From: Kiloniellaceae bacterium
GTDB lineage: Bacteria > Pseudomonadota > Alphaproteobacteria > Kiloniellales > J153
NCBI GenBank assembly: GCA_021776095.1
Contig: JAJFGO010000053.1
Location: forward strand, 25,533 to 89,532
DNA length: 64,000 nt
Reading direction: 5' to 3'
Below, in pieces: positions 39,092 through 51,109 of the stretch. The translations under genes and the position numbers were made by a program. How positions within the stretch are numbered: the first letter of the stretch is position 1; every line of letters begins with the position of its first letter. The notes under the pieces were generated by a model. That model was not told where the DNA came from, made no database searches, and saw nothing but the letters and a program-made list of their open reading frames with translations.

Positions 39092-40048
39092 TTACCGGCG
39101 CGCGCGCGGGTGGGCCCGGTCGTAGACCGACAAGAGCCCGGCCACATCGACCTCGGTATAGCGTTGGGTGGTCGAGAGCGAGGCGTGGCCCAAGAGTTCC
39201 TGAATCGCACGCAGATCGCCGCCCCCGGCCAGCAGGTGGGTCGCGAAGCTGTGGCGCAAGGCGTGCGGCGTTGCCGTCGCCGGCAGGCCGAGCCCGGCGC
39301 GCACCTCCGCCATGCGGGCCTGAATGCGCCGCGCGCCCAGGGCCTTGCCCCGTGCGCCCACGAACAGCGGCCCATCGGGCGGCAAGGGTAAGGGACAGGC
39401 CGCCAGGTAATCCTGGATCGCCGCGATTACCGCCGGCAGCAGCGGCACATAGCGTTGCTTGCGGCCCTTGCCGGTCACGCTGATGGCCTCCTGGCCGGGG
39501 GCTGGCGCCTCGCCCCGGGTCAGCGACAGGGCCTCGCCAATTCGCAGGCCGCAGCCATAGAGCAGGGCCAAGACCGCCGTGTCGCGCTTGCCGATCCAGG
39601 GCGTGGCGGCGAGGTCCTCCGCCAGGCCCAGGGTCTCCTCCGCCTCGTCCGCCGCCAGGGCCTTGGGCACCGCGCGCGGCAGCTTGGGCGTGCGCAGGGT
39701 GGCCAGCGCCGGGTTCTCGATCAACTCGGCGCGCGCCGCCCAACGAAAAAAGCCGCGCACCACGGACAGGGCGCGGGCGTTGGACGGGCGGCTCAAATCC
39801 GCCGCCGCGCGCGCCGCCAGCCAGGCGCGGAAATCGGCGGTTCGCAAGGCCGCCAGATCGCTCAGATCGGGCAAGCCGCCCAGGTGCGTGCTCAAAAACG
39901 CCAGGAATCGGGTGAGATCGCGGCGATAGGCGTCGAGGGTGTGGGGCGAGGCACGCCGCTCGTGCTCGAGCCAGGCCTGCCAATCCGCCAGGGCGGCCCG
40001 CAAGCCGGGCTTGGCCGGGAAGCCGATCACTCCGGCAGGTTCAGCCAT
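39092..40048 (-). CDS. xerC: Tyrosine recombinase XerC
   Basis: This 318-residue recombinase, with XerD, resolves chromosome dimers at dif. The N-terminal SAM-like domain is WLEHERRASPHTLDAYRRDL. Catalytic Arg is in YGCGLRIGEAL, and the HxxR box is HALRHSFATHLLAGGGDLRAI. LGHASLSTTQRY carries the nucleophile Tyr297. The family pattern and the DUF484 gene overlapping upstream by 22 nt are the usual chromosomal xerC context, so this is not a phage integrase. Confidence 0.95.
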   Translation of the reverse strand: MAEPAGVIGFPAKPGLRAALADWQAWLEHERRASPHTLDAYRRDLTRFLAFLSTHLGGLPDLSDLAALRTADFRAWLAARAAADLSRPSNARALSVVRGFFRWAARAELIENPALATLRTPKLPRAVPKALAADEAEETLGLAEDLAATPWIGKRDTAVLALLYGCGLRIGEALSLTRGEAPAPGQEAISVTGKGRKQRYVPLLPAVIAAIQDYLAACPLPLPPDGPLFVGARGKALGARRIQARMAEVRAGLGLPATATPHALRHSFATHLLAGGGDLRAIQELLGHASLSTTQRYTEVDVAGLLSVYDRAHPRARR

Positions 40049-40770
40049 CCTCGGATCGAGGTCTCCACCACGCGGGCCAAAAAGCTCAAGAGTTCAGTGC
40101 CCTGACCCGGCTGAAAATGCTCGCCGTCGCGCGCGCCCAGGGCCAGCAAGGCGGTCGGCGCCGTGCTGCCGAACGAGAGGCGGATCAAGGCTTCCGATTG
40201 CACCAGCCCGGCGGCTGCGCCGAAGATCGCCGGGTCGCCGGTGACATGGTCGTGCAGCGCGATGCCCTGGCCGGGCCCGATCAAGCGATCCACCATCTTG
40301 GGGCTGAGCGGCATGACTCCGGCCGCCGGCGGTTTCGCGTCGCCGTTTTCCGCCTGTTCCACGCCCACGACAATGGCGTCGAGATCCAAGATGACCGACA
40401 GATCGGTGGTCAGGGTCTCGATGAAATGTTGGAAGTTGCGCGCCTTCAAGAGCGCCAATGCCGCCTCGTGCACGCGGGCCTGGGCCTTGAGGTTGCCGCG
40501 GCCGGTGACGACCAGCCCATCGCGCGATTCGGTCAACGCGGCCAGGTCCCGGCGCAGTTTCTCGACCATGAACTGCTGCAAATCGGCGACCCCGTTGCCG
40601 TCGCCGCGCCCGGGTGGCGTCAGGACGTCCAGCAGGTCCGGGTTTTGGCACAGGAAATCGGGATGATCGCGCAGGTATGTCGCGACCCGCGCCCTCGACA
40701 ACCGCGCCGTGGCGGCGCCGGCCGGGCCCTTGCCGCGCTTAGGCGCGGCGTCGTGCGGGTTTTGGCTCAT
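40027..40770 (-). CDS. DUF484 family protein (GAF-like)
   Basis: This 247-residue protein belongs to the DUF484 family usually found beside xerC in Proteobacteria. It begins with [21 protein letters not shown], the family hallmark, then a helical region and a GAF-like half ending [21 protein letters not shown]. Function is unknown; a signal-sensing role is only inferred from the fold. ATG at 40770 is preferred over a GTG at 40782. It overlaps xerC and the transaldolase gene, so all three are translationally coupled. Confidence 0.88.
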   Translation of the reverse strand: MSQNPHDAAPKRGKGPAGAATARLSRARVATYLRDHPDFLCQNPDLLDVLTPPGRGDGNGVADLQQFMVEKLRRDLAALTESRDGLVVTGRGNLKAQARVHEAALALLKARNFQHFIETLTTDLSVILDLDAIVVGVEQAENGDAKPPAAGVMPLSPKMVDRLIGPGQGIALHDHVTGDPAIFGAAAGLVQSEALIRLSFGSTAPTALLALGARDGEHFQPGQGTELLSFLARVVETSIRGWLNLPE

Positions 40771-41449
40771 TGGCCGCGCCACTCGTCTTTGGGTCTAAAA
40801 TGGTTTGGCCGGTCTTGGCCCAATCGGCCAAGAAGGCCTCCAACCCCTTGTCGGTCAAGGGGTGCTTGAACATGGCGCGCAGGATCGCCGGCGGGAGGGT
40901 CGCCACATGAGCGCCCATCTTGGCCGATTCGACCACGTGCGCGGCGTTACGGACGGAGGCGACCAGGACTTCGGTCGTGAAATCGGGATAGGCGTTGTAG
41001 ATCTCAACGATCTCCGCGATCAGGCCCAGGCCGTCGGTGCCGATATCGTCGAGCCGGCCGACGAAAGGCGAGACATAACGCGCCCCCGCTTTGGCCGCCA
41101 GAATTGCCTGAGCGGCCGAAAAGCATAGAGTGACGTTGACCGGGGTGCCCTCGTCCGTGAAGGCGCGGCAGGCCTTCAAGCCGTCCGGCGTCAGCGGCAC
41201 CTTGATGACCACGTTCTTGGCCACGGCGGCCAGGCGGCGGCCTTCGGCCAGCATCGTCTCGGTCTCGGTCGCGGCGACCTCGGCGCTGACCGGGCCCGGC
41301 ACAACGGCGCAGATCTCGGCCAGGACCTCGATGAAATCGCGCCCGGTCTTGGCGACCAGCGAGGGGTTGGTGGTCACCCCGTCGACCAAACCGGTCGCGG
41401 CGAGATCGCGAATCTCGGGAACGTCCGCTGTGTCGATGAAAAAACGCAT
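40739..41449 (-). CDS. Transaldolase / fructose-6-phosphate aldolase-like (TalC type)
   Basis: This class I aldolase of 236 residues belongs to the short transaldolase group. It starts [14 protein letters not shown] and has [13 protein letters not shown]. The Schiff-base Lys83 lies in [15 protein letters not shown], and [14 protein letters not shown] sequence (here [13 protein letters not shown]) follows. It could act in the pentose phosphate pathway or on dihydroxyacetone. The C-terminus has about 18 extra residues ([18 protein letters not shown]) and overlaps the DUF484 start by 32 nt. ATG at 41449 fits the conserved N-terminus exactly. Confidence 0.92.
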   Translation of the reverse strand: MRFFIDTADVPEIRDLAATGLVDGVTTNPSLVAKTGRDFIEVLAEICAVVPGPVSAEVAATETETMLAEGRRLAAVAKNVVIKVPLTPDGLKACRAFTDEGTPVNVTLCFSAAQAILAAKAGARYVSPFVGRLDDIGTDGLGLIAEIVEIYNAYPDFTTEVLVASVRNAAHVVESAKMGAHVATLPPAILRAMFKHPLTDKGLEAFLADWAKTGQTILDPKTSGAANEPKPARRRA

Positions 41450-41631
41450 GTCTTCTCGTTTCTTTGTGCCCTGGGGCCCGGTTAAGTCTGCGCGCCAAGG
41501 GTTTCGATAGGGTTTCAGCGGTTCCGAATGCCAGCCCGCGGGCCTTGCGTCAAGCACCGGCACCAGGCCGCCCAGGTTACCGATCGGTTCCACCGTGGCT
41601 CCACCGGCGCGACTCGCATAAACTGTAGACC

Positions 41632-43953
41632 ATGCCAGACGACCGCGCCAGCACGCCCCGGAATTCCGCCGCCAAGCGGGATCCCAAGGTTAACGGCGAG
41701 ACGCACGATGGACCGACAGCGCCCGGTCATCCGGTGGGGGCGGAAACCGTTCCCGGAACCCTGCCGGTTTTGCTGCCGGTGCCTTTGAACCAGGCCTACG
41801 ATTACATAGCGCCGGCCGATCTGTCGCTGGCGCCCGGTGCGGTGGTGCACGTGCCGCTGGGCGGGCGCCAGGCGATCGGCGTGGTCTGGGACCGCGAGCC
41901 GGGCGGCCGCCCGGTGGCGGCCAGCAAGCTGAAGCCGATCTTGGCGCGCTTCGACGTGCCGCCCATGGGCGACGATCAGCGCCGTTTCATCGACTGGGTT
42001 GCCAACTACACCATGGCGCCGCGCGGCGCGGTGTTGCGTATGGCCTTGAGCGTGCCTGCCGCGCTCGAACCGCCGCGGCCGCAGATCGGCTACCGCTTGG
42101 TTGAGGCCGCCGAACCCGAAAATGACGCGCCGGGTCCGCGCCTGACCCCGGCACGCCAACGGGTTCTGGCCGAGGTTACGGATGCGCCGCCCCGGCCCTT
42201 GGCCGAGCTGTCCCGCGCCGCGGCGGTCAGCCCCTCGGTGATCAAGGGCCTGTGCAAGGCGGGGCTCTTGGAAGAGGTGGAGATTGGCGCGCCGCCACCC
42301 TTCGAACGGCCCGATCACGCCCGCGCCGGGCCGGCTCTGTCGCCGGAACAGGCGGCCGCCGCCGCAGAGTTGCGAATTCGTGTCGCAGCCGGCGCCTATA
42401 CCAGCATTCTGCTCGACGGCGTCACCGGCTCGGGCAAGACCGAGGTTTATTTCGAGGCCATAGCCCAGGCCTTGGAACGCGGCCGTCAGGCCCTGGTCCT
42501 TTTGCCCGAGATCGTCCTGTCGGCCCAGTGGCTGGAACGTTTCGTGGCCCGTTTCGGGGTCGAACCGGCGCTGTGGCATTCGGACCTGACCGCGGGCCAG
42601 CGGCGCGCGACCTGGCGCGCGACCGCCCTCGGTCAGGCGCGGGTCGTGGTCGGCGCGCGTTCGGCCCTGTTCCTGCCGTTGCGCGAACTGGGCGTCATCG
42701 TGGTCGACGAAGAACACGATCCCGCCTTCAAGCAGGAGGACGGGGTGATCTATCACGCCCGCGATATCGCCGTGGTGCGGGCCCACCTGCTGGGCATTCC
42801 CATCGTGCTGGTTTCGGCCACGCCGTCGCTCGAGACCGTGATCAATGTGGAAACCGGGCGCTATGCCAAGGTCCACCTGCCGGACCGGCACGGCGGCGCC
42901 GTCATGCCCAGCGTGGAACTGGTCGATCTGCGCCGGGATCGCCCGCCCCGCGTCGAAGGTTTGGGCCAAGGTTGGCTGTCTGAGCAAGTGCGCGGCGCGG
43001 TACGGGAAACTCTGGCGGCCGGCGAGCAGGTCATGTTGTTCTTGAATCGCCGAGGCTATGCGCCGCTGACTCTATGCCGGACCTGCGGCCACCGCCTGCA
43101 ATGCCCAAACTGCACCGCTTGGTTGGTCGAGCATCGCCTGGCCGGAAAGCTGCAATGCCATCACTGTGGCCATGTCGCCTCTTTGCCGGAACAATGTCCC
43201 TCCTGCACCGCCGAGGGTACCCTGGCGGCCTGCGGTCCGGGCGTGGAGCGCCTGGCCGAGGAGGTTTCCGTGCTCTTTCCGGGCGCGCGCAGCGCGGTCA
43301 TGGCGAGTGACACCATCAGTGGGCCGAATGCCGCGGCGCGGTTTGTCCATGCCGTCCAGGCCCGCGAGATCGACCTTTTGATCGGCACTCAGATCGTTGC
43401 AAAAGGGCATCACTTTCCGCACCTGACGTTGGTCGGCGTGGTCGACGCCGATCTGGGGCTTTATGGCGGCGACTTGCGCGCGGCCGAGCGGACCTTTCAG
43501 TTGCTGCATCAGGTTGCCGGGCGGGCCGGCCGGGCCGAACGGCCGGGCCGGGTTCTGCTGCAAACCGCGGAGCCTGACCATCCGGTCATGCAGGCCCTGG
43601 CGGAGGGCGCGCGCGACCGTTTTCTTGAGGTCGAGGCCGAGGCCCGGGCGCGCCACGGCTTGCCGCCCTTCGGCCGCATGGCGGCGCTGATATTGTCCTG
43701 CCCCGACCCGGCGCCGCTGGACCAGGCCTGCCGTGCCCTGGCCGCCGCCGCGCCGCGCGCCGAGGGGGTTGTGATCCTGGGGCCGGCGCCGGCACCGCTC
43801 TCGATCCTGCGCGGCCGCCATCGCCGGCGCTTCCTGCTCAAGACCCGGCGCGACATTCCACCCCAGGGCGTTATCAAGATGTGGCTGGAGGGCCTGAAGA
43901 TCCCGCCCAAGGTGCGGCTTCAGATCGACATCAACCCCTACAGCTTCCTGTAG
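41632..43953 (+). CDS. priA: Primosomal protein N' (PriA) helicase
   Basis: This 3'-to-5' DNA helicase restarts stalled forks. It is 773 residues. N-terminal DNA-binding region starts [14 protein letters not shown]. Walker A is [15 protein letters not shown], the DEEH box is [14 protein letters not shown], and [11 protein letters not shown] is motif III. The zinc region has CxxC pairs in [13 protein letters not shown] and [19 protein letters not shown]. The C-terminus is IDINPYSFL, as usual for PriA. The first ~35 residues from ATG 41632 are poorly conserved; a GTG at 41734 is possible. Confidence 0.96.
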   Translation: MPDDRASTPRNSAAKRDPKVNGETHDGPTAPGHPVGAETVPGTLPVLLPVPLNQAYDYIAPADLSLAPGAVVHVPLGGRQAIGVVWDREPGGRPVAASKLKPILARFDVPPMGDDQRRFIDWVANYTMAPRGAVLRMALSVPAALEPPRPQIGYRLVEAAEPENDAPGPRLTPARQRVLAEVTDAPPRPLAELSRAAAVSPSVIKGLCKAGLLEEVEIGAPPPFERPDHARAGPALSPEQAAAAAELRIRVAAGAYTSILLDGVTGSGKTEVYFEAIAQALERGRQALVLLPEIVLSAQWLERFVARFGVEPALWHSDLTAGQRRATWRATALGQARVVVGARSALFLPLRELGVIVVDEEHDPAFKQEDGVIYHARDIAVVRAHLLGIPIVLVSATPSLETVINVETGRYAKVHLPDRHGGAVMPSVELVDLRRDRPPRVEGLGQGWLSEQVRGAVRETLAAGEQVMLFLNRRGYAPLTLCRTCGHRLQCPNCTAWLVEHRLAGKLQCHHCGHVASLPEQCPSCTAEGTLAACGPGVERLAEEVSVLFPGARSAVMASDTISGPNAAARFVHAVQAREIDLLIGTQIVAKGHHFPHLTLVGVVDADLGLYGGDLRAAERTFQLLHQVAGRAGRAERPGRVLLQTAEPDHPVMQALAEGARDRFLEVEAEARARHGLPPFGRMAALILSCPDPAPLDQACRALAAAAPRAEGVVILGPAPAPLSILRGRHRRRFLLKTRRDIPPQGVIKMWLEGLKIPPKVRLQIDINPYSFL

Positions 43954-44048
43954 ATAACGAAAAAGTCACCGCCAAGTCGGTTCAGAACGGCATTTCTGGC
44001 TGCTAAGCTCGGCACCTCAACGCCATTGCACCTAACGGGAGGTTTCGC

Positions 44049-44516
44049 ATGAGCGGCAAGATTTCTCCGGTTCCGCCGGGTTTCGCCACCGTGACGCCGC
44101 ATCTGGTCGTGGCGGGGTGCGCCGACGCGATCGCGTTCTACGCCAAGGCTTTCGGTGCGGATGAGCGGTTTCGCATGCCCGGCCCTGACGGGCGCATCAT
44201 GCACGCTGAAATCCAGATCAAGGATTCCATCGTCATGCTGGCCGACGAGATGCCGCAGATGGACTGTAAATCGCCGAATACCCTGGGCGGTTCCCCGGTC
44301 GCCCTGCATTTGTTCGTCGAGGATGCGGATAAATTCTACGATCGGGCGGTCGCCGCGGGCGCAACCCCGGTCATGCCGCCGGCCGACATGTTCTGGGGCG
44401 ACCGTTATGCCAGGGTCGCCGATCCCTTCGGCCATACTTGGGCGATGGCAACCCACCAGCGCGACCTAACGCCCGAAGAAATTCAGGCCGGCATGGCGGC
44501 GGCGTTCCAAGCCTAG
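44049..44516 (+). CDS. VOC-family protein (glyoxalase/bleomycin-resistance fold, PhnB-like)
   Basis: This 155-residue protein has two VOC beta-alpha-beta-beta-beta modules. VTPHLVVAGCADAIAFYAKAFG and ALHLFVEDADKFYDRAVAAGA are the typical module starts, and DPFGHTWAMATH ends the fold. The PhnB-like pattern is common and does not prove a substrate. GGGAGG sits about 7 nt before the ATG. It is monocistronic, between priA and the atp operon. Confidence 0.85.
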   Translation: MSGKISPVPPGFATVTPHLVVAGCADAIAFYAKAFGADERFRMPGPDGRIMHAEIQIKDSIVMLADEMPQMDCKSPNTLGGSPVALHLFVEDADKFYDRAVAAGATPVMPPADMFWGDRYARVADPFGHTWAMATHQRDLTPEEIQAGMAAAFQA

Positions 44517-44600
44517 CCGGATCGCGGCGGCCCCAAAACTCGGTGCAAAACCGAGCACTTCGCGTCCCCGAGTCGGCTTGCCACACCCTGGGGTCTGTGA

Positions 44601-44650
44601 TACCAAACCGGCGCCGCGCCCCAGGGGCCTTTTTGGGGCGGTTTGGGGTA
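44601..44650. repeat. Hairpin repeat upstream of atpH, related to the one before lpd
   Basis: The outer arms CAAAC (44604-44608) and GTTTG (44641-44645) enclose inner arms CGCCCCA (44617-44623) and TGGGGCG (44634-44640). The core GGCCTTTTTGGGGC at 44626-44639 is the reverse complement of the lpd copy. It sits about 90 nt before the TTG start of atpH. The 44517-44739 gap holds no gene or clear promoter. The T-tract is inside the hairpin, so it is not a simple rho-independent terminator. Confidence 0.6.
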
Positions 44651-44739
44651 GCAAGGCGCGGCAAAGGGGTACTCGACAGAGTTTGCCGGTGGGGCCATAC
44701 CACGGCGCCGCACGGGGAACCGGCTGGGGGCAAGCTAAC

Positions 44740-45300
44740 TTGGCACGTGAAGACACCGGTTTGAGCGGGGTCGCGGGGCGCTATGCCCTGGCGATGCTCG
44801 AACTTGCCGACGAAAAGAAACAGTTGGACGCGGTCGCCGACGACCTGCGCGGCCTGCTCGCCACCATCGAGGAGAGCGAGGATCTGCGCCGCTTGATCAG
44901 CAGCCCGTTGTTCACCCGCGCCGAGCAATCGAAGGCCATGGCCACGATCCTGGACAGGGCCGGAACCGGGGAGTTGACCCGCCGTTTCGTTCTGCTGGTC
45001 GCCGATAACCGGCGCCTTTTCGCGCTGCCGCGCATGATCCGGGCCTACCTGGCGGAGCTGAGCCGCCGCCGGGGCGAAATCACCGCCGAGGTGACCAGCG
45101 CGGTGGCGCTCGACGACTCGCAACACGCCGCCCTAGTCGAGGCCCTAAGGGCCAAGGTCGGCGGTAAGGTGCAAGTCGAGGTCAAGATAGATTCAAGCCT
45201 GATCGGCGGCCTGATCGTCAGGGTCGGTAGCCGCATGATCGATAACTCATTACGCAGCAAGCTGCAGCGGCTGCAACTGGCCATGAAAGGGGTTGGCTGA
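44740..45300 (+). CDS. atpH: ATP synthase F1 delta subunit, TTG start
   Basis: This stalk subunit, 186 residues, joins F1 to the b subunits. It starts at a TTG (Leu codon read as Met; next residues [19 protein letters not shown]) with GGGGG about 9 nt upstream; no ATG fits this frame ahead of the conserved GRYA. The C-terminal end has [23 protein letters not shown], the conserved delta signature. The stop overlaps atpA by 1 nt (TGATG). The length matches the usual 178-187 residues. Confidence 0.93.
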   Translation: MAREDTGLSGVAGRYALAMLELADEKKQLDAVADDLRGLLATIEESEDLRRLISSPLFTRAEQSKAMATILDRAGTGELTRRFVLLVADNRRLFALPRMIRAYLAELSRRRGEITAEVTSAVALDDSQHAALVEALRAKVGGKVQVEVKIDSSLIGGLIVRVGSRMIDNSLRSKLQRLQLAMKGVG

Positions 45301-46829
45301 TGGAAATCCGCGCGGCGGAAATCTCCGCGATCCTCAAAGAGCAAATTGAGAACTTCGGTGCCGAGGCCGATGTCGCGGAGGTTGGACAGGTCCTTTCTGT
45401 CGGTGACAACGTGGCCCGTGTCTACGGACTGGACAATGTTCAAGCCGGCGAGCTGGTCGAGTTTCCCGGCGGCATCATGGGCATGGCGCTCAATCTGGAG
45501 GTCGACAACGTCGGCGTCGTGCTGTTCGGCGAGGACCGAGGCATCAAGGAAGGCGATGTCGTCAAGCGGACCGGGCAAATCATCGACGTGCCGGTGGGCC
45601 GGGGCTTGCTGGGCCGGGTCGTGGACGCGCTGGGCAATCCGATCGACGGCAAGGGGCCGATCGAGAACGTCGAGCGCGCCCGTGTCGAGGTCAAGGCACC
45701 GGGCATTATTCCGCGCCAGTCGGTGCATGAACCCATGCAGACCGGCCTGAAGGCCATCGACAGCCTGATCCCGGTCGGGCGCGGTCAGCGCGAGTTGATT
45801 ATCGGCGACCGCCAGACCGGCAAAACCGCGATCGCGCTCGATACCATTCTTAATCAAAAAGAGATCAATAAGGGCGACGACGAATCCAAGAAGCTTTACT
45901 GCATCTATGTCGCGGTCGGGCAGAAGCGCTCCAGTGTTGCGCAGATCGTTAAGGCGCTCGAAGATCGCGGCGCGATGGAATACTCCATCGTGATCGCCTC
46001 GACCGCATCCGAGCCGGCGCCGATGCAATTCCTGGCGCCCTATGCCGGTTGCACCATGGGCGAGTTCTTCCGCGACAACGGCATGCACGCGGTCATCTTC
46101 TACGACGATTTGTCGAAGCAGGCGGTCGCTTATCGTCAGATGTCGCTGTTGCTGCGCCGCCCGCCGGGGCGCGAGGCTTATCCGGGCGATGTGTTCTATC
46201 TGCATTCGCGCCTGCTGGAACGCGCGGCGAAGATGGGCGAGGGCGCGGGCAGCGGCTCCCTGACCGCCTTGCCGATTATCGAGACTCAGGCCGGCGACGT
46301 TTCCGCCTATATTCCGACCAACGTGATTTCCATCACCGACGGTCAGATATTCCTTGAGACCAACCTCTTTTATAAGGGTGTGCGCCCGGCGGTGAATGTC
46401 GGCCTGTCGGTTTCGCGTGTCGGCTCGGCGGCCCAAATCAAAGCGATGAAACAGGTCGCCGGCACGATCAAGCTGGATTTGGCGCAGTTCCGCGAGATGG
46501 AAGCCTTCGCGCAGTTCGCCTCGGACCTCGACGCCGCGACCCAGCGGCTGCTGGCGCGCGGCGCGCGCTTGACCGAATTGTTAAAGCAGGACCAATACGA
46601 CCCCCTCCCCATCGAAGAGCAGGTCGCGGTCATCTTCGCCGGCGTGCGCGGATTTCTCGACCAGATTCCGCTCAATAAGATCACCAGCTATGAGGCCAAG
46701 CTGCGGACGGAGTTGAAGGCCAACGGTCAAGAAATCCTGGAAACCATACGAACCGAGAAAGAGCTCTCGAAGGCGACTGAGGAAAAACTGAAATCGTTCC
46801 TCGAAACTTTCTCCAAGACCTTCGTCTGA
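45300..46829 (+). CDS. atpA: ATP synthase F1 alpha subunit
   Basis: This non-catalytic nucleotide-binding subunit has 509 residues. Beta-barrel start is [22 protein letters not shown]. Walker A is GDRQTGKT at 169-176, and the arginine finger region is [15 protein letters not shown], which also carries the alpha signature. The ATG shares one base with the atpH stop. The length and motifs are normal, so it should assemble with atpGDC into F1. No atpB, E or F is in the window, as is usual in this class. Confidence 0.98.
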   Translation: MEIRAAEISAILKEQIENFGAEADVAEVGQVLSVGDNVARVYGLDNVQAGELVEFPGGIMGMALNLEVDNVGVVLFGEDRGIKEGDVVKRTGQIIDVPVGRGLLGRVVDALGNPIDGKGPIENVERARVEVKAPGIIPRQSVHEPMQTGLKAIDSLIPVGRGQRELIIGDRQTGKTAIALDTILNQKEINKGDDESKKLYCIYVAVGQKRSSVAQIVKALEDRGAMEYSIVIASTASEPAPMQFLAPYAGCTMGEFFRDNGMHAVIFYDDLSKQAVAYRQMSLLLRRPPGREAYPGDVFYLHSRLLERAAKMGEGAGSGSLTALPIIETQAGDVSAYIPTNVISITDGQIFLETNLFYKGVRPAVNVGLSVSRVGSAAQIKAMKQVAGTIKLDLAQFREMEAFAQFASDLDAATQRLLARGARLTELLKQDQYDPLPIEEQVAVIFAGVRGFLDQIPLNKITSYEAKLRTELKANGQEILETIRTEKELSKATEEKLKSFLETFSKTFV

Positions 46830-46857
46830 TTAGGCCAGGCAGAGCGGTTAGCAACCC

Positions 46858-47742
46858 ATGGCAAGCCTTAAGGACCTGCGGGTCCGTATCGCCAGCGTCA
46901 AGTCGACGCAGAAGATCACCTCGGCCATGAAGATGGTCGCGGCGGCGAAGCTGCGCCGCGCGCAAGAGCATGTCGAGGCGGCCAGGCCCTATGCCGAGCG
47001 CATGGAACGCATGCTCGGCTCCTTGGCGAAGGCGGCGGCGGGTCAGCAGGGCGCGCCTAAGCTGTTAGCGGGGACCGGCCGTGAAGACATTCACTTGTTG
47101 ATTGTCGGCAGCGCGGACCGGGGCCTGTGCGGCGGCTTCAATACCGGCATCGTCCGCGCCGCGCGCCGCGCCATCGAAAAGCTGATCAAGGATGGCAAGA
47201 CGGTCAAGATCTTGTGCGTTGGGCGCAAGGGGCGCGATCAACTGCGCCGCTCCTATGGCGATATGATCGTCGATACCATCGAGGACGTGGCCAAGCCGCG
47301 CGTGACTTTCGAGGCGGCCGAGAACATCGGCCAGCGCGTCGCGCAAATGTTCGAGGCCGGGGAGTTCGACGTCTGCACGCTGTATTACGCGCGCTTCAAA
47401 TCCGCGATGACCCAGATCGTGACCGCGCAACAGTTAATCCCTTTTGCCGTTGAGCTTGAAGAATCCACCGAGGCCGGGACCGGCGCCAAGGCGGTTTACG
47501 AGTACGAACCGGACGAGAGCGAGATTTTGGCCGAACTTCTGCCGCGCAACTTGGCCGTACAAATGTTCAAGGCGTTACTGGAGAATAGCGCCAGCGAACA
47601 CGGCGCGCGCATGACCGCCATGGACAGCGCGACGCGTAACGCGGGCGAAATGATCGACAAGCTGACCCTGACTTATAACCGTACCCGTCAGGCGGTCATC
47701 ACCAAGGAATTGATCGAAATCATCTCCGGTGCCGAGGCCTTG

Positions 47743-47745
<3 letters not shown>
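46858..47745 (+). CDS. atpG: ATP synthase F1 gamma subunit
   Basis: This central rotor subunit, 295 residues, begins [20 protein letters not shown], the conserved N-terminal helix. [16 protein letters not shown] follows, and the C-terminal helix ends [21 protein letters not shown], then [15 protein letters not shown]. The length is usual for alphaproteobacteria. It starts 28 nt after atpA. The spacer to atpD contains a direct repeat. Confidence 0.98.
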
Positions 47746-49247
<1,502 letters not shown>

Positions 49248-49282
49248 GCCGCTGGCAGCCAGGATAAACCAGGGAGCCGCCC

Positions 49283-49690
49283 ATGGCCGACGATAGGGTT
49301 GAGTTCGAGCTTGTTTCGCCCGAGCGGCTGTTGCTGTCCGAAGAGGTGGAGATGGTCGTCGTTCCCGGTACGGAAGGCGATTTCGGTGTCTTGCCCCGGC
49401 ACACGCCCATGATCTCGACCGTCCGCCCCGGCGTCATTCGCGTGTTCGAGAAGGGCGCCGTGAAGGAAAGCATCTTCGTGGCCGGCGGCTTCGCCGAGGT
49501 CACGCCGGAGCGTTGCACGGTCCTGGCCGAACAGGCCCTGCCGGTCGCCGAGATCGATCGTGCCGCCGTCGAACAACAGCTTCAGGACGCGCGCGAGGAT
49601 CTGGCCGAGGCAAAGGACGAAAGCGCGCGCAAGGCCACGGAAAAAGCGGTCGCCGTCGCCGAGGCCATGTTACGGGCCAGTCAAGCCTAA
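49283..49690 (+). CDS. atpC: ATP synthase F1 epsilon subunit
   Basis: This 135-residue subunit couples and inhibits ATPase activity. The N-terminal beta-sandwich has [38 protein letters not shown], and [21 protein letters not shown] short helical C-terminus follows ([19 protein letters not shown]). It closes the atpHAGDC operon, 35 nt after atpD. The 92-nt gap to the next gene has no clear terminator. Confidence 0.96.
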   Translation: MADDRVEFELVSPERLLLSEEVEMVVVPGTEGDFGVLPRHTPMISTVRPGVIRVFEKGAVKESIFVAGGFAEVTPERCTVLAEQALPVAEIDRAAVEQQLQDAREDLAEAKDESARKATEKAVAVAEAMLRASQA

Positions 49691-49782
49691 AGCCTTGGCC
49701 CGGCGAGGCCCGCGACGGTCCGGGGGCGATTTCCATGGGTCATTTTTAGCGGTCCTATCTTTAGCGGTCCTTGGTACAAACC

Positions 49783-50604
49783 ATGAATGGTAAGCACTGG
49801 ACTCTCAACGATATCCCCTGGGCCGAGTTCGACCCGGCCAAGGTCGATCCCGATATGTTGAAAGTCGTCAAGGCGGCCAGCATGGTCGAACGCAACGGTG
49901 CCGACTACGCCACCTATCTGTGCAATGTTTTCCATGACGACCCGGTAATTCAAGAGGCGGTTCATATCTGGGCCCGCGAAGAGATTCAGCACGGGCTGGC
50001 GCTTGGCCGTTGGTCGGAGATGGCCGATCCCAGCTTCGATTTTCAAACCTGCTTCAAGCGTTTCACCGATGGGTACAAGCTGCCTTTGGATGCTTCGCAG
50101 TCGGTCCGCGGCTCGCGCGCCGGCGAGTTGGTCGCGCGCTGCATTGTCGAGGTCGGCACTTCGTCTCACTATTCGGCCCTGGGGGCGGCCTGCGAGGAGC
50201 CCGTGTTGCGCGCCATCTGCCGCAATATCGCGGCCGACGAGTTCCGTCATTACAAGCTGTTCCACACCCATCTGAAGCGCTATCTGGAGACGGAGAACAT
50301 CGGCCGCCTGCGCCGCGCCGCCGTTGCGCTGGGCCGCATTGGCGAGAGCGAGGATGACGAGTTGGCCTGTGCCTACTATGCCGCCAATGCCGCGCCGGGC
50401 GAGCCTTATGAGCGCAAGCGCTGGTCGCGCGCTTACGGGGCGCTGGCTTTTCCATATTACCGGCCGCGACATATAGAACGCGGCATAGTCATGGCCTTCA
50501 AGGCCGCGGGGCTTAATCCACGGGGCCTCATGGCGCGACTGGCGGCGCGCGCCGGGTATCGCCTGCTGCGCGCCCGCGGCAGGCGTTGGGCCGCGGCCGC
50601 GTAG
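49783..50604 (+). CDS. Ferritin-like diiron protein, acyl-ACP-desaturase-like
   Basis: This 273-residue soluble helical protein has the full set of six diiron ligands: Glu36, Glu67 with His70 (REEIQH), Glu123 (CIVEVGTS), and Glu153 with His156 (ADEFRHYKLF). The spacing matches the E/ExxH/E/ExxH pattern of soluble desaturases and related oxygenases. No signal peptide is seen. The C-terminus is Arg-rich. Possible roles include lipid desaturation or hydroxylation, but no electron-transfer partner is adjacent. A 12-nt direct repeat TTTAGCGGTCCT (49745-49756, 49760-49771) precedes it. It converges with rppH, one base apart. Confidence 0.82.
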   Translation: MNGKHWTLNDIPWAEFDPAKVDPDMLKVVKAASMVERNGADYATYLCNVFHDDPVIQEAVHIWAREEIQHGLALGRWSEMADPSFDFQTCFKRFTDGYKLPLDASQSVRGSRAGELVARCIVEVGTSSHYSALGAACEEPVLRAICRNIAADEFRHYKLFHTHLKRYLETENIGRLRRAAVALGRIGESEDDELACAYYAANAAPGEPYERKRWSRAYGALAFPYYRPRHIERGIVMAFKAAGLNPRGLMARLAARAGYRLLRARGRRWAAAA

Positions 50605-50605
50605 A

Positions 50606-51109
50606 TCAGCTTTTGCGCAAGCCCTCTACCAGTTCGCGGAATTCCTCGATCACGGCCTCATAGAGCGGGCGCTTGAAATCGACGATTAGCCGCGACAGGT
50701 CTTCAAGTTCGGCCCAGCGCCAAGCACTGAATTCCGGATGTTCAGTCGCGATATCGATGTCCGAATCCACGCCTTCGAACATCATGGCGAACCATTTTTG
50801 CTTCTGCCCGCGGTAGCGCCCGCGCCAGATCAGGGGCACGAGATCGGCGGGCAGGTCATAGCGAATCCAATCCCGGCTCCGCGCGAGTATCTTCGCCTTT
50901 CCAGTGCCGGTTTCCTCTTCCAATTCCCGCAACGCCGCCGCGCGCGGTGACTCGCCGCCGTCGATCCCCCCTTGCGGCATCTGCCAGGCGCCGGGGGTAT
51001 CGATTCTTTGCGCGGTAAAGACCTGGCCCACGCGGTTGAGAAGCATGATCCCGACTCCGCGCCTGTAGGGTAGCCGGGCGATTTCCCGGGCCCTAGGGTC
51101 TGTTGACAT
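50606..51109 (-). CDS. rppH: RNA pyrophosphohydrolase RppH, start codon inside a MITE repeat
   Basis: This Nudix hydrolase, 167 residues, removes pyrophosphate from 5' ends of RNA to trigger decay. LPYRRGVGIMLLN is the usual start of the fold, and the Nudix box is GGIDGGESPRAAALRELEEE at residues ~47-67, followed by TG. WFAMMFEG and HPEFSAWRW are also typical. The first codons (MSTDP) are written by the terminal repeat of the 265-bp element at 51096-51360, and the ATG lies inside it. No alternative ATG, GTG or TTG lies before the fold, and no good ribosome site is seen before the ATG. Confidence 0.93.
   Translation of the reverse strand: MSTDPRAREIARLPYRRGVGIMLLNRVGQVFTAQRIDTPGAWQMPQGGIDGGESPRAAALRELEEETGTGKAKILARSRDWIRYDLPADLVPLIWRGRYRGQKQKWFAMMFEGVDSDIDIATEHPEFSAWRWAELEDLSRLIVDFKRPLYEAVIEEFRELVEGLRKS

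Noticed and set aside
39092..40048. Tyrosine recombinase as a phage or island integrase
   Set aside because: Sequence and DUF484 neighbour fit chromosomal XerC; no attachment repeats flank it.
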